A stretch of 64,000 bases of DNA from Fictibacillus barbaricus (GTDB lineage Bacteria; Bacillota; Bacilli; Bacillales; Fictibacillaceae): positions 124,001 to 188,000 of the forward strand of contig NZ_BMCE01000002.1 of the NCBI RefSeq assembly GCF_014635025.1, given 5' to 3'. Position 1 is the first letter of the stretch, and every line of letters starts with the position of its first letter. Position numbers and translations under genes: made by a program. Shown here in pieces: positions 17,522-26,830 of this stretch. A model generated the notes under the pieces. That model saw nothing but the letters and a program-made list of their open reading frames with translations. It did no database searches and was not told where the DNA came from.

Positions 17522-18922
17522 ATGGGCGTTGAATTAACAGCGCTGCATTGGATTTATGTTGTGTTTATCGGTTTGATCATAGGTTTTATGGTGAAAAGAC
17601 GCGATACTACTTTGATCTGTATCGTTGGTATCTTTTTGATCGCCATAACTGCCACAGGTTCATTAAGTGGTTCGGTAAGCAGTATTTTTAATAGTTTCAT
17701 TTATGCCATTACAGAGCTTCTTCCTACGATTCTCGTTATCTCTATTATCGTTGCCATGAGCAGAACACTAACAATTACAGGAATCAATGACGTGATGATC
17801 TCACCATTTTCAAAACTTATACGTACACCTGCACTTGCTTATTGGACGATAGGTATTGTGATGATGGTGATTTCCTGGTTTTTTTGGCCTTCTCCAGCAG
17901 TGGCACTTATGGGTGCGGTACTTCTTCCAGTAGCCATTCGAGTTGGTCTTCCCGCGTTGGGAGTGGCTATGGCCATGAACTTGTTTGGCCATGGAATAGC
18001 CCTATCAGGCGATTATATTATTCAAGCTGCTCCAAAATTAACAGCTGATGCTGCTGGGCTTAAAGTGGGTGAAGTAATTGATGCTAGTATTCCGCTCGTA
18101 TTTGTGATGGGATTAGTGACAACAGCAGCTGCTTTCTACTTTTTAAAGCGGGATATGAAGTCTGGGAAGTTGAATGCTACTACTGGTTTAACAGCAGAAC
18201 CGGTAAAGCAAAATACTGAACAAGAATTAGGTTTGTTGTCACAGGGGCAAAAGCGTTTCTTTGCACTTTTTATTCCGCTGATGTTTGCGCTTGATGTAGC
18301 TGCCATGTACATTCTTAATCTGCAAGGCGGAGATGCGACAGCGCTTATTGGAGGAACGTCAGTTTTTATCCTTTTAATAATTACGATGGTCAGTCATAAG
18401 AATAAGGGATTGGAAAAAGCAACTTCTTATATGATTGATGGTTTTCAGTTTGGGTTTAGAGTTTTCGGACCTGTAATCCCGATCGCTGCATTCTTTTATC
18501 TTGGTGACTCAGGTTTTACTAAGATTATTGGTGAGTTCCTTCCGAAAACTTCCCATGGAATCGTAAATGATCTTGGTGTTGCATTAGCTTCTGTTGTGCC
18601 GTTGAGCAAGGAGATCGGTCCGGTAACATTAACAGTCGTAGGAGCGATCACTGGTCTTGATGGATCTGGTTTTTCAGGAATCTCGCTAGCAGGCTCTGTT
18701 GCGAATATATTTGGAACGGCCATTGGAGCGGGAGCTGCTACTTTAACAGCATTAGGTCAAATTTCAGCCATATGGGTTGGTGGAGGAACATTGGTGCCAT
18801 GGGCATTGATTCCAGCAGCAGCGATTTGTGGAGTTGATCCATTTGAACTTGCAAGAAGAAACTTAAAGCCGGTTGCCATTGGCTTGGTTGTAACGACGAT
18901 TGTAGCGATTTTCTTGATTTAA
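17522..18922 (+). CDS. putative permease (ion-transporter/GntP-like superfamily)
   Basis: A 466-residue membrane protein with about 11-12 helices. Two halves each carry a Gly/Pro-rich re-entrant-looking segment (WFFWPSPAVALMGAVLLPVA, and SKEIGPVTLTVVGAITGLDG), as in secondary carriers of the IT superfamily such as GntP, DcuC and CitM. RBS GGGGAGGA precedes the ATG. It is monocistronic with its own strong terminator. I cannot assign a substrate; an organic anion is the best guess. The family assignment rests on general pattern only. Confidence 0.65.
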   Translation: MGVELTALHWIYVVFIGLIIGFMVKRRDTTLICIVGIFLIAITATGSLSGSVSSIFNSFIYAITELLPTILVISIIVAMSRTLTITGINDVMISPFSKLIRTPALAYWTIGIVMMVISWFFWPSPAVALMGAVLLPVAIRVGLPALGVAMAMNLFGHGIALSGDYIIQAAPKLTADAAGLKVGEVIDASIPLVFVMGLVTTAAAFYFLKRDMKSGKLNATTGLTAEPVKQNTEQELGLLSQGQKRFFALFIPLMFALDVAAMYILNLQGGDATALIGGTSVFILLIITMVSHKNKGLEKATSYMIDGFQFGFRVFGPVIPIAAFFYLGDSGFTKIIGEFLPKTSHGIVNDLGVALASVVPLSKEIGPVTLTVVGAITGLDGSGFSGISLAGSVANIFGTAIGAGAATLTALGQISAIWVGGGTLVPWALIPAAAICGVDPFELARRNLKPVAIGLVVTTIVAIFLI

Positions 18923-18930
18923 TAAAAAGA

Positions 18931-18955
18931 GGAGTGTGGCATATTGCCTCACTCC
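18931..18955 (+). terminator. terminator of the permease gene
   Basis: GGAGTG-GGC pairs with GCC-CACTCC around a five-base loop, followed by TTTTT. Starts eight bases after the stop codon. Confidence 0.85.
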
Positions 18956-19000
18956 TTTTTATGTTTCAACCATTTTAAAATTTTTCTTATTTTTGTCCGA

Positions 19001-20179
19001 TCAGATGTTATTCACTAGATTTTGGCTAGCGAATTCAACGAATCTAAACATATCTTCCTTTGTAGAGAAGCCAGCTTGAGCTGATTTATCACTTCCGCCG
19101 CCTTTTCCGTTAAAAGAACAGAGGTGTTCTTTAAAAAACTTACCGCAAGAAATGTTATTCGTCCCGTTATGGATCAAAATGATACGATTTTCAGTTATTG
19201 CCGCAAATAAAATCAATAGATTGTTTTCATTTGCTACTTTTATTGCAAGCTCTTTTGTATCATCAAATGATTTTCCTTCAAACATGTAAGAAAGGTATCC
19301 GTCTTTTTCATGTAAAAGCAGGTCTTTTGCTAAATAGGTATTATTTTCTTCTTTAAGCAGTTTAACTTCAGCTTCCAATTCTCTTTGTTCAGTTTCCCAC
19401 TTTTCAATTCGATTCAAAATTTCACTACGACTCGTATTAAATTTAGAAGAGATCAATCCAAGAATTTTTAAACTATCATTATAATCAAGAAGTGCACGTT
19501 GTCCGCACTTAAAATATAAACGTACAGCTCCTTTTTGTTTTTCGGCCTTTAGAAGTTTAATTATACCGATTTCAGCGGTTGATCGAACATGAGTACCTCC
19601 GCAAGCATTGTGTTCAATGCCTTCTATTTCAACAATCCGGATATTTTCCGTTACCTTTGGCATTTTTAATAAAGCTAATTGCTGAAGTTCTTCGTGAATT
19701 ACAAATGAGGTATGTACCTTTCTGTTCATATAAATCTCTGCATTAACTGCTTGTTCGATCGTATCCATTTGATTTTGGTCTAGCGCACCCATCTCGATAT
19801 CAATCGTAGAGTAATCCTGTCCTAAATGAAAGCTTATCGTGCGTGCTTCGTATAAGGAATAACAAACAGCGGATAAAAGATGCTGTCCAGTATGTTGCTG
19901 CATGTGATCAAACCTTCTGTTCCAGTCTAACTCACAGTTCACGGATGAAGTTTCAGGTAACCTCTCTAATTGGTGAACCACTTCATCATTATCAGTAAAT
20001 ACATCTAAGACCTTTATTCCGTCTATCGTTCCTGCATCAAACGGCTGGCCACCTCCTGTTGGATAAAAGGCGGTTTCCTCTAAAATAACAAAGTATTGGT
20101 CCTCCCTTTGAAATGTTTTTCTAATGCTTGTTTCCCATTTCGTTATATAAGGTGAAGAATAATACATTTTTTCATTCAT
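19001..20179 (-). CDS. alanyl-tRNA editing protein, long AlaX type
   Basis: A free-standing trans-editing enzyme that hydrolyses mischarged Ser- or Gly-tRNA(Ala). The 392 residues cover a tRNA-synthetase second-additional (SAD) domain plus a DHHA1-like C-terminus. Zinc ligands are His96 and His100 in QQHTGQHLLSA, then Cys193 and His197 in NACGGTHVRS. The N-terminal FYPTGGGQPFD block is also diagnostic. A coiled coil (about 240-280) separates the domains, and the end carries the glycine-rich GKGGGSDKSAQAGF that resembles the AlaRS C-Ala/DHHA1 motif. RBS AAGGATG precedes the ATG. Confidence 0.9.
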   Translation of the reverse strand: MNEKMYYSSPYITKWETSIRKTFQREDQYFVILEETAFYPTGGGQPFDAGTIDGIKVLDVFTDNDEVVHQLERLPETSSVNCELDWNRRFDHMQQHTGQHLLSAVCYSLYEARTISFHLGQDYSTIDIEMGALDQNQMDTIEQAVNAEIYMNRKVHTSFVIHEELQQLALLKMPKVTENIRIVEIEGIEHNACGGTHVRSTAEIGIIKLLKAEKQKGAVRLYFKCGQRALLDYNDSLKILGLISSKFNTSRSEILNRIEKWETEQRELEAEVKLLKEENNTYLAKDLLLHEKDGYLSYMFEGKSFDDTKELAIKVANENNLLILFAAITENRIILIHNGTNNISCGKFFKEHLCSFNGKGGGSDKSAQAGFSTKEDMFRFVEFASQNLVNNI

Positions 20180-20248
20180 AACCGTTCATCCTTTCTTTCT
20201 CTGTGCATTTAGTGTAAACCAACATGAGTAATGACGAAACAAAAAAGA

Positions 20249-20268
20249 GATAACCATATACGGTTACC
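20249..20268 (-). terminator. terminator of the TipA-like gene
   Basis: On the minus strand GGTAACC pairs with GGTTATC, followed by a CTCTTTTTT tail. It lies 25 bases past the regulator stop. Confidence 0.65.
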
Positions 20269-20293
20269 CCTTTTAACTGACCTTCATTTAAGT

Positions 20294-21058
20294 TTACTTC
20301 TTCATGCCCGTATAAATGTGGATAGCATCTCTTAAGAATTCTGCCGTTCCTGGTTGTTCTTTATCATAATAAGCGGTGAATCGTTCATCATCCACATACA
20401 TTTGTGCAAGACCCGCGTGAGCTTCCTTGCTATATTCATTCCAATAGAACGTCAGCCACTGTTTATGAAGATCTGCTGCTTTTTGAGCTAGATCACCAGA
20501 TGGATCCCCTGTTTTAAAGGCTTCTGCTAGAGTAGTGTGAATATCCTCTGCGAGCTTCGTTACTTCATCATGCTCTTCCTGAGACATATTCAATACTTTT
20601 TCGTTTGATTTATTTACAGTGTTGTCTCCGTATTTTTCACGAATCTCTTTTCCGTATTTTTGTTCATTCTCTTCTACCAATTGCTTTTTAAATCCTTCAA
20701 ATTTCTCTTTATCAGTCATCGTTATTCTCCCTTCGTTAGCAGCAATCGTCTGATCCACATTCGCGATTAGACGGTCCAACTGTTTTCGTTTGTTCAGGAG
20801 CTTTTCACGGTGTTCTTGGAGCGCATCTGCAGCATTAAATATTGGTGATGTTATGATTTCCTTTATTTGATCAAGTGGAAGCCCGAGTTCTTTGTAAAAT
20901 AAAATTTGCTGTAGTCTGTCAACTTCTTCCCGGCCATATATACGATACCCTGACGAGTTTATTCTTGCCGGCTTAAGAATGTCAATCTCATCATAATATC
21001 GCAATGTTCTAGTACTTACTCCAGCTAACAGACTAAGCTTTTGAATGGTGTATTCCAT
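20294..21058 (-). CDS. MerR-family regulator with TipAS antibiotic-recognition domain
   Basis: A 254-residue multidrug-sensing activator of the Mta/TipA kind. The MerR helix-turn-helix is at the N-terminus (YTIQKLSLLAGVSTRTLRYY), then a dimerisation coiled coil at about 75-115. The C-terminal all-helical TipAS domain (about 125-254) contains the terminal AEFLRDAIHIY block. The start at 21058 is fixed by AGGAGGTGAT just upstream. In Bacillus such proteins usually activate themselves and an efflux gene; no exporter sits next to it. The inducing drug is unknown. Confidence 0.88.
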   Translation of the reverse strand: MEYTIQKLSLLAGVSTRTLRYYDEIDILKPARINSSGYRIYGREEVDRLQQILFYKELGLPLDQIKEIITSPIFNAADALQEHREKLLNKRKQLDRLIANVDQTIAANEGRITMTDKEKFEGFKKQLVEENEQKYGKEIREKYGDNTVNKSNEKVLNMSQEEHDEVTKLAEDIHTTLAEAFKTGDPSGDLAQKAADLHKQWLTFYWNEYSKEAHAGLAQMYVDDERFTAYYDKEQPGTAEFLRDAIHIYTGMKK

Positions 21059-21266
21059 GTGATCACCTCCTGACAATTCTCACTTTACACCTTTACGCAA
21101 CGTGAAGGTCAATGGGTATTCGTTAATATTTTATATTTTTTTCTATTGTTGATTATTATGATGCCTCTGATATGAGATCAGAGAGATTGGCAGCTCGTGT
21201 TTTATATCCATCGTTTTCTATGTATTTGAATGGTTTACAGAGAGACAAAGACATAAACAATAAAAA

Positions 21267-21293
21267 AACCACATGCAGATTCTACTTGTGGTT
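21267..21293 (-). terminator. terminator of the ykoS-like/glycosyltransferase operon
   Basis: AACCACA and TGTGGTT arms; the minus strand continues with TTTTTTT. It follows the last gene of the operon by 24 bases. Confidence 0.7.
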
Positions 21294-21316
21294 TAAATAA
21301 TTCATTTTTATTATTG

Positions 21317-21892
21317 TTAACTCATTTTAAATCGCCTTTTCGTTTTAAATGCGGCAACAGCTGCTATTAACAGGGCTCCTGCCGTATCAGCCAGCAAATC
21401 TACCATCGTATCAAAATTCCCTCCGCCTTGTAGGGTCATAGCGAAGAATTGATCCATACTGAATTCATAGATCTCCCATACAACTCCGCCGAATACCGAA
21501 AAGGCTAGCACGAATAAAAATACCAGCCAGTATGAGATATCACTTCTTGCGTGTTGGTGTGTCATTCGTTCATAAAGAGCGATCGCTACAAATGCCAATA
21601 GTGCTCCACTTAAAAGATGTAAGAATGTATCCCACCAACCTAGATGGTAAAAGCCCAAAATAGACCCTAGATACTGTGAAGCAAAGAGAAAAGCAAAATA
21701 GGAGATCATGATCGGCATGTTAAATTTTATTTTCGTAAAAAGAATTAAGCATAAAGGAACAAGTCCACAAAAAATTGCGCCAAAGGCTACCTGATACCTA
21801 TGTGTTTCACCTTTAGTAAAATAATAAAAACAAAGGTAAGCCATAAATATGACATATGCAGCACTTAGAATCAGCAGAAATTTACGTTTCAA
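21317..21892 (-). CDS. DUF2238/YjdF-like membrane protein
   Basis: A 191-residue protein with five or six membrane helices. The conserved pieces are WWDTFLHLLSGALLAF, VVWEIYEFSMD and DTMVDLLADTAGALL. The H-x-x-S/K-G, W-E-x-x-E and D-x-x-D-L/M pattern is shared with a second member of the family at 30339-30953. It is last in a glycosyltransferase operon, 36 bases after gtrA. Function unknown. Confidence 0.72.
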   Translation of the reverse strand: MKRKFLLILSAAYVIFMAYLCFYYFTKGETHRYQVAFGAIFCGLVPLCLILFTKIKFNMPIMISYFAFLFASQYLGSILGFYHLGWWDTFLHLLSGALLAFVAIALYERMTHQHARSDISYWLVFLFVLAFSVFGGVVWEIYEFSMDQFFAMTLQGGGNFDTMVDLLADTAGALLIAAVAAFKTKRRFKMS

Positions 21893-21928
21893 TATATGGT
21901 CACCTCAGTTTTGATAAGAAATTACAGT

Positions 21929-22387
21929 TTATGATTGTTGATCGCTCTTTTTTCTATTCAAAAAGACCAAGTGTTTTTGTCCGAAAAAATTCGTAATCGT
22001 GTACAGACCTGCTCCAAATAATACAGATGCCTCTTGATGCGTAATAAGCATCAAGTTTACAGGCTTAAGCAAACCACTCCATATCAGATCACTCATACCA
22101 TAAGAAGCAAAATAAGATAGCATAATGACAGCTATAAAACGCAAGCCGCTCCCGCCCAAAGAAGCTTTGCTTTTAAAGGTGAAGTTACGGTTTAATATAA
22201 AGCTTATTACAGCACCACATGCGTTTCCTATACATGTAGACAGCCAATAGCTCATGCCAAATCCGTTCATCATGATAAAAATAATGGACAGCCCCATACA
22301 TGTATTAACGATGCCAACTAACAAAAAGCGGATTAAGGAATTAGTTGGTTTCAGGAAGTTTTCGAAGGTTGAGATTATATGATTCAT
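21929..22387 (-). CDS. gtrA: GtrA-family membrane protein (putative lipid-linked sugar flippase)
   Basis: A 152-residue protein with four membrane helices, beginning around SLIRFLLVGIVNTCMGLSII, the standard GtrA opening, and holding the NRNFTFKS block. GtrA proteins are thought to flip undecaprenyl-phosphate-linked sugars made by the adjacent GT2 enzyme. The start lies inside the end of the glycosyltransferase gene (47-base overlap). The ribosome site is weak, which points to translational coupling. Confidence 0.88.
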   Translation of the reverse strand: MNHIISTFENFLKPTNSLIRFLLVGIVNTCMGLSIIFIMMNGFGMSYWLSTCIGNACGAVISFILNRNFTFKSKASLGGSGLRFIAVIMLSYFASYGMSDLIWSGLLKPVNLMLITHQEASVLFGAGLYTITNFFGQKHLVFLNRKKSDQQS

Positions 22388-23378
22388 CTTTTGCTCGCTG
22401 TGTATTGGTTAATGGAAGCGGCTTTGTATACGTCTTTGAATCCATTTCTACAATGTATTTTGGACGTCGTTTAGATTCTTTGTATATTTTGCCAATATAT
22501 TCTCCAATCAAGCCGATCCCTATTAATTGAAGTCCGCCAATTAGCCAAATAGAAGTAATAAGGGAGGTCCATCCTGTCTCCGTTTCTCCGATAAATTTTA
22601 AGGAGAAAAAGTAGGCACCGAACAATAAGCTGACAAAGAAGGAAACAAGACCTGTTAAAAGAACAAAACGAATGGGTGTGACAGAGAATGAAGTAATACC
22701 ATCAAAAGCGAAATAAAGCATCTTTTTTAGCGGGTATTTTGTTTCTCCTGCCAAGCGTTCTTTTCGGTCGTAAAAAACAGATGTTGATCTATAGCCAATT
22801 AGTGGGACAATTCCTCTTAAAAACATATTTACTTCCTCAAACTTCTCTAGCTCCTGTAAAGCTCTCTTGCTCATCAATCGAAAATCCGCATGGTTATAAA
22901 CCAGGTTTACTCCCATTTTATTCATTAGCGTATAGAAGAACTCTGCTGTTCGCCGTTTAAAAAATGTATCACAGTCCCGTTTTTTTCTTACACCATAGAC
23001 GATGTCATGTCCTTTTTTAAACTTTTCGATAAAATTGGGAATTACGTTAATATCATCTTGAAGATCTGCATCAATGGATAATACACAATCGGAAGAGTCT
23101 TTAGCAGTAAATAGTCCTGCTAATAAAGCGTTCTGGTGACCAACATTTCTGGAGAGCTTTAGGCCGCTAACATGATTATCCTTTAAACTTCTTTTGTGTA
23201 TGATTGTCCATGTTTGGTCCTTGCTGCCGTCATCGACAAATAATAAATGACTTTCTTTTGAAATCTGTTCATCAGCAATCATGGTTATTAAAAGCTCATG
23301 AAGAGAATCAATTGTTGTAGGCAGCACTTCTTCTTCGTTGTAACAAGGAACAACGATCGTCAAAACAGGTTGTTTCAT
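22341..23378 (-). CDS. ykoT: family 2 glycosyltransferase (GtrB/YkoT-like, polyprenyl-phosphate sugar synthase)
   Basis: Probably transfers a hexose from a nucleotide sugar to undecaprenyl phosphate. The 345-residue protein has a GT-A domain (LTIVVPCYNEEEVLPTTIDS, the metal-binding acidic pair in SIDADLQDD, then RRTAEFFYTLMNKM). Two C-terminal membrane helices follow, ending in GEYIGKIYKESKRRPKY, characteristic of the GtrB/DPM1 group. I start at the ATG at 23378 because AGGAGG lies eight bases upstream. It is 20 bases after the ykoS-like gene; gtrA follows. Confidence 0.88.
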   Translation of the reverse strand: MKQPVLTIVVPCYNEEEVLPTTIDSLHELLITMIADEQISKESHLLFVDDGSKDQTWTIIHKRSLKDNHVSGLKLSRNVGHQNALLAGLFTAKDSSDCVLSIDADLQDDINVIPNFIEKFKKGHDIVYGVRKKRDCDTFFKRRTAEFFYTLMNKMGVNLVYNHADFRLMSKRALQELEKFEEVNMFLRGIVPLIGYRSTSVFYDRKERLAGETKYPLKKMLYFAFDGITSFSVTPIRFVLLTGLVSFFVSLLFGAYFFSLKFIGETETGWTSLITSIWLIGGLQLIGIGLIGEYIGKIYKESKRRPKYIVEMDSKTYTKPLPLTNTQRAKDESYNLNLRKLPETN

Positions 23379-23398
23379 ATATAGTACCTCCTGGCTGT

Positions 23399-25123
23399 TT
23401 ACATCGCCTTGTATAAATGAATTTTCCACACTGATGAATCAGATTCAAAAACCCTTTCAAGCTGCAAGCCGATCTCCTTGGCATTATCAATCGGAAGAGC
23501 TGAAAATATGTATTCTCCCCCAAGCTCTTTAAAAGGTTTTACGCTTAGCTGCAGGTTATTCAGTCTTTCTTTTGAATTCTTTTTAAACATATAATGTTTG
23601 CCGAGCTGATCGGTAAAGATATAGCAGCGTCCTCCCCATTCATCATAATACGTGCGCAGGCTCTTATTTTTCAGTAGCTCTTTCTCCATTATTTCCCGAA
23701 AGGCGTATTTGTATGTTAACGGATAGAAATTGTTATACGTATCAAGCGTATAGAAACCGTTATATTGTGCAATTGCCGGATGAATGCCGATGCTTGCAAC
23801 ACGATAGCTCTCTAAAGGCTTTGCAATGTAGTCTTCAATATCTTGAAACAAGCTTTCAGCATAAAATTCTTTTACAGACGGTTTTTTTCTATAAATGATC
23901 TCATCGTTAAACAAACATAAAATGACTATTTGACCCAAAATAAAGTATGGAATGGTACTCTTTAATGCTTGACTTTGATCCAAGATAATTTTCAAGCCAA
24001 GCGCAAAACCCATGTAAATTACGAGCGGCCTCAAAAAATGAAACCTGGCAAAATTAAAGGTATCCAGAAAATGAAAACGTTCTGTTAACGGAAGCCAGCC
24101 TTTATAGAACCAAAATGCATACCACGCTGATAATGCAAAATTTAATACAAACAAGAACACAAACACTTTTTCTTGTTTCCAGATCTTTTTAAAGATGACT
24201 AAACATAGAGCAAGAATGGTTACAAGAAGAACAAATAGACCATGAACTGTCATAACATGTGTGTGACCGAGTACAAAGTTCTTAAAAGTAAGTCTTGTTA
24301 CCCACCAGAACGGTAATCTCGCATGAAAATATTCATCTCTTGTATTCGGCTCATCATCGAAGATAAAAGAATAGACGAGACGATATTCAACTAATAGAAA
24401 AACAGAAGTCATAAAGGCGATTGATGTGAAGAAACGCCAATTCCACCCTTTTCCTCGAATAACATCCACTAGCCAGAATATCCCTAAAGCAAATAAGAAA
24501 AAGAAAAAACCTAATACAAAGCTTGAATAAAACGGAAGCAGTGCGAGAACTAAATAGTTTCTCCACCCGCTTTCTCCATCTCGTATATTTAAGAATGCCC
24601 ACAAAGCTAAAGGCATTCCAAGTGTACTGAGCATTCCAGAAGGCCAGAATGGAGTAAGTGCAAAAGCCAGTGCTGTACCAACTGTGATCAACATATACTT
24701 GGGCTCACGAAGATAATGTTTCTTTAATAGTAAATACATACCTATAAAGGCAAAGAATCGGGTAATCCCTTGACTGATCACATAAGCGGTCATCGTGGGG
24801 AAGATGGCATGCAGCCAAACAATGCCACTAAATTCTGTCCCGAGTGCGTTTCTCGGAAGGCCGTTGATAATTTGAGGTATAGTTGAATTTACGCTTCCAA
24901 ATAACATATTGCTCTCATCTAATACTTTGTACCAGGCAAGATTAGAATCAAGGTTATCATGGACACGAATATGAGCATTCTCACCCAATAGGAATAAGGG
25001 TGATAAATAAAGAAGGATGATAGACAACGCAATATATAAACATTTACATTCGATTGCATCTACATTTTTTAAGAACAATAACAACACCCCATCTTGTAAA
25101 TAGAGTCGATTATAAGGGTTCAC
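23399..25123 (-). CDS. ykoS: YkoS-like multi-helix membrane protein (DUF6044), likely glycosyl transfer to surface polymer
   Basis: A 574-residue protein with roughly 11-13 helices and a soluble C-terminal region. It begins after the first helix with LGENAHIRVHDNLDSNLAWY, an extracytoplasmic acidic loop of the kind seen in polyprenyl-linked (GT-C-like) glycosyltransferases. Sequence and neighbours match the B. subtilis ykoS-ykoT pair. The start is uncertain: the long frame opens at GTG 25123 without a good ribosome site, while TTG at 25078 has GGGGTG six bases before it. It would use the sugar lipid supplied by the next two genes. Confidence 0.75.
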   Translation of the reverse strand: MNPYNRLYLQDGVLLLFLKNVDAIECKCLYIALSIILLYLSPLFLLGENAHIRVHDNLDSNLAWYKVLDESNMLFGSVNSTIPQIINGLPRNALGTEFSGIVWLHAIFPTMTAYVISQGITRFFAFIGMYLLLKKHYLREPKYMLITVGTALAFALTPFWPSGMLSTLGMPLALWAFLNIRDGESGWRNYLVLALLPFYSSFVLGFFFFLFALGIFWLVDVIRGKGWNWRFFTSIAFMTSVFLLVEYRLVYSFIFDDEPNTRDEYFHARLPFWWVTRLTFKNFVLGHTHVMTVHGLFVLLVTILALCLVIFKKIWKQEKVFVFLFVLNFALSAWYAFWFYKGWLPLTERFHFLDTFNFARFHFLRPLVIYMGFALGLKIILDQSQALKSTIPYFILGQIVILCLFNDEIIYRKKPSVKEFYAESLFQDIEDYIAKPLESYRVASIGIHPAIAQYNGFYTLDTYNNFYPLTYKYAFREIMEKELLKNKSLRTYYDEWGGRCYIFTDQLGKHYMFKKNSKERLNNLQLSVKPFKELGGEYIFSALPIDNAKEIGLQLERVFESDSSVWKIHLYKAM

Positions 25124-25301
25124 AAATAAAAAAGAATGTATACCCGAATTTCACCCAATAAAAAAAGACACCAAAAAAAGTTCTCTTACAATATGATGAC
25201 TTCTTATTTTTAAATACATATTAGGCATTAATCCTCTTTAATTCCAAATATTACAAAAGTAAAATGATTGTGAAAAATTAATTGAATGAGGTGAAAGGAA
25301 A

Positions 25302-26105
25302 ATGAAAAAGCTTATCTATTTGTGTGCATTTCTTGCTCTGATCGGTTCTGTTCATTTTTCTGTACAAGCTCAGACATCGAAAAATCAACAGAAAATGAAA
25401 ATGAAAGAACAAGATGTGGAGAAGTCTTTTGGAACAATTGAGGGTACCTTTCTCATTAAAGATGTTAAAACAGGTAAAACATTTATTTATAACCGTAAAA
25501 GAGCAAATGAAAGGTTTACTCCTGAATCTACATTTAAGTTACCTAATGCCCTAATCGGCTTGCAAACAGATGCAGTTCGTGATGAATATGATGTAAAACG
25601 CTGGGATGGAATTGTTCGTCAATTCGAAACATGGAATCGAGACCACACGCTAGGATCTGCTATGCGAGAATCGGCTATCTGGTATTATCAGGAAATGGCG
25701 CGAGATATCGGGGAAACACAAATGAAGGATTGGGTAAGTCGTTTAAACTATGGTAATAAGGATATCAGCGGCGGTATCGATCATTTTTGGCTTGACAGTA
25801 CGCTAAAAATCACTCCATTCGAGCAACTGAATTTTATTGAAAAATTATATAATGAGGAACTCCCTTTAGATCATAACGTTATAAAAACCGTTAAGCGAAT
25901 GATGATTCAGGAAGAAGGAGACAGTTTTACTCTTTACGGAAAATCAGGAACACGTTTATCTGATTTAGGATTAGGATGGTATGTAGGTTTTATAAAAACA
26001 AACAAACAGGATTTTATATTCGTGACAAATGTTCAAGGTCCTGGTTCACAAGCTAAAGCGATAACAGTTGACATTTTAAAGGATTATCAAATCATGAATT
26101 ACTAA
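25302..26105 (+). CDS. class D beta-lactamase
   Basis: A secreted serine beta-lactamase that hydrolyses penicillins. It has 267 residues with a signal peptide (cut near VQA-Q, about residue 23). The class D motifs are complete: S76-T-F-K79, S124-A-I126 (ESAIWYYQ), Y150-G-N152, the Trp163 region and K214-S-G216 (YGKSGTRLS). The Ile in place of Val in the SxV motif and KSG in place of KTG are both tolerated in the family. It resembles the chromosomal enzymes of Bacillus (BSU/BPU type) more than the OXA plasmid enzymes. RBS GAGGTGAAAGG precedes the ATG. No blaR/blaI is adjacent. Activity is not proven: some Bacillus class D proteins are weak. Confidence 0.9.
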   Translation: MKKLIYLCAFLALIGSVHFSVQAQTSKNQQKMKMKEQDVEKSFGTIEGTFLIKDVKTGKTFIYNRKRANERFTPESTFKLPNALIGLQTDAVRDEYDVKRWDGIVRQFETWNRDHTLGSAMRESAIWYYQEMARDIGETQMKDWVSRLNYGNKDISGGIDHFWLDSTLKITPFEQLNFIEKLYNEELPLDHNVIKTVKRMMIQEEGDSFTLYGKSGTRLSDLGLGWYVGFIKTNKQDFIFVTNVQGPGSQAKAITVDILKDYQIMNY

Positions 26106-26112
26106 AATGAGG

Positions 26113-26137
26113 AGGTGAATCTTCTGTAGGTTCACCT
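26113..26137 (+). terminator. weak terminator after the beta-lactamase gene
   Basis: AGGTGAA pairs with TTCACCT but only a short T/C stretch follows. Read-through into the next small gene is possible. Confidence 0.4.
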
Positions 26138-26174
26138 TTCCCCATATCCGTACATTAAGCTAATGGAGGAAAAA

Positions 26175-26390
26175 ATGAATATATTTAGAATCGTTATTAC
26201 CCTAATCGGGATCATATTTAGTTTGCACCTCTTAAGAACTATGGGGCTTGTAACTTCCCTTTTATTCTTAACAGGGTATCTACTGATATTTTATAATAAA
26301 TCTCTCCTACACAGAAAAAGAGTAGTCTCATTAGGACTCCTCTTCATGGTACTTTCTTTTCTTTTACCCATCATTTTGTTTATGCATTAA
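26175..26390 (+). CDS. small membrane protein, unknown
   Basis: 71 residues, starting MNIFRIVITLIGIIFSLHLL, with two or three membrane helices and a basic loop (HRKRVVS). The ATG at 26175 has GGAGGAAA directly upstream; the frame can be read four codons further back, but that would remove the ribosome site. The stop overlaps the stop of the convergent acetyltransferase gene by three bases. No family recognised. Confidence 0.65.
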   Translation: MNIFRIVITLIGIIFSLHLLRTMGLVTSLLFLTGYLLIFYNKSLLHRKRVVSLGLLFMVLSFLLPIILFMH

Positions 26391-26830
26391 TTTATATCTT
26401 TTATAAAAGCAATTAAACGATTTGCCTCTTTAAAACCTACACTAGTGTGAAAGTGATAACTGGTATCATTGGATAGTTCAATATCGGATCCAATTTGTTT
26501 ACACCCTTTAGATTTTAACCAGTTCTCACCCTCGACGATTAGATTCTTTGATACGCCTTCCCTTCTGTAATCAGTCTTGACATAGATTCCTTCTACAAAG
26601 CCGGTAGGACTTGATTTCGATCCCTCTACGTAGTCGCTTCTGATTGAAACATGAATAAATGCAATCGGCTCTGCATCATTTAAACACAAGAGCACTTTGT
26701 CTTTCATAGACAAAAGCAGTGCGGCAAACTCTTCACGGAGCTCATTAAAATTATTCTCTGGCCATAGTTCCACGCCCATTTTTGTTAATTGATCAAGATA
26801 TTGTTCGCTTGCTTCAACAAATGATTTCAT
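26387..26830 (-). CDS. GNAT acetyltransferase, aminoglycoside 6'-N-acetyltransferase-like
   Basis: A 147-residue GNAT protein. SSPTGFVEGIYVKTDYRREG is the acetyl-CoA-binding strand and R-x-x-G region, and the end reads DTSYHFHTSVGFKEANRLI. The run DYVEGSKSSPTGFVEGIYV and the later GSDIE are strongly reminiscent of AAC(6') aminoglycoside acetyltransferases. I start at ATG 26830, which has GGGGAG eight bases before it. Other GNAT substrates cannot be excluded. It sits tail to tail with the small membrane gene. Confidence 0.78.
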   Translation of the reverse strand: MKSFVEASEQYLDQLTKMGVELWPENNFNELREEFAALLLSMKDKVLLCLNDAEPIAFIHVSIRSDYVEGSKSSPTGFVEGIYVKTDYRREGVSKNLIVEGENWLKSKGCKQIGSDIELSNDTSYHFHTSVGFKEANRLIAFIKDIN

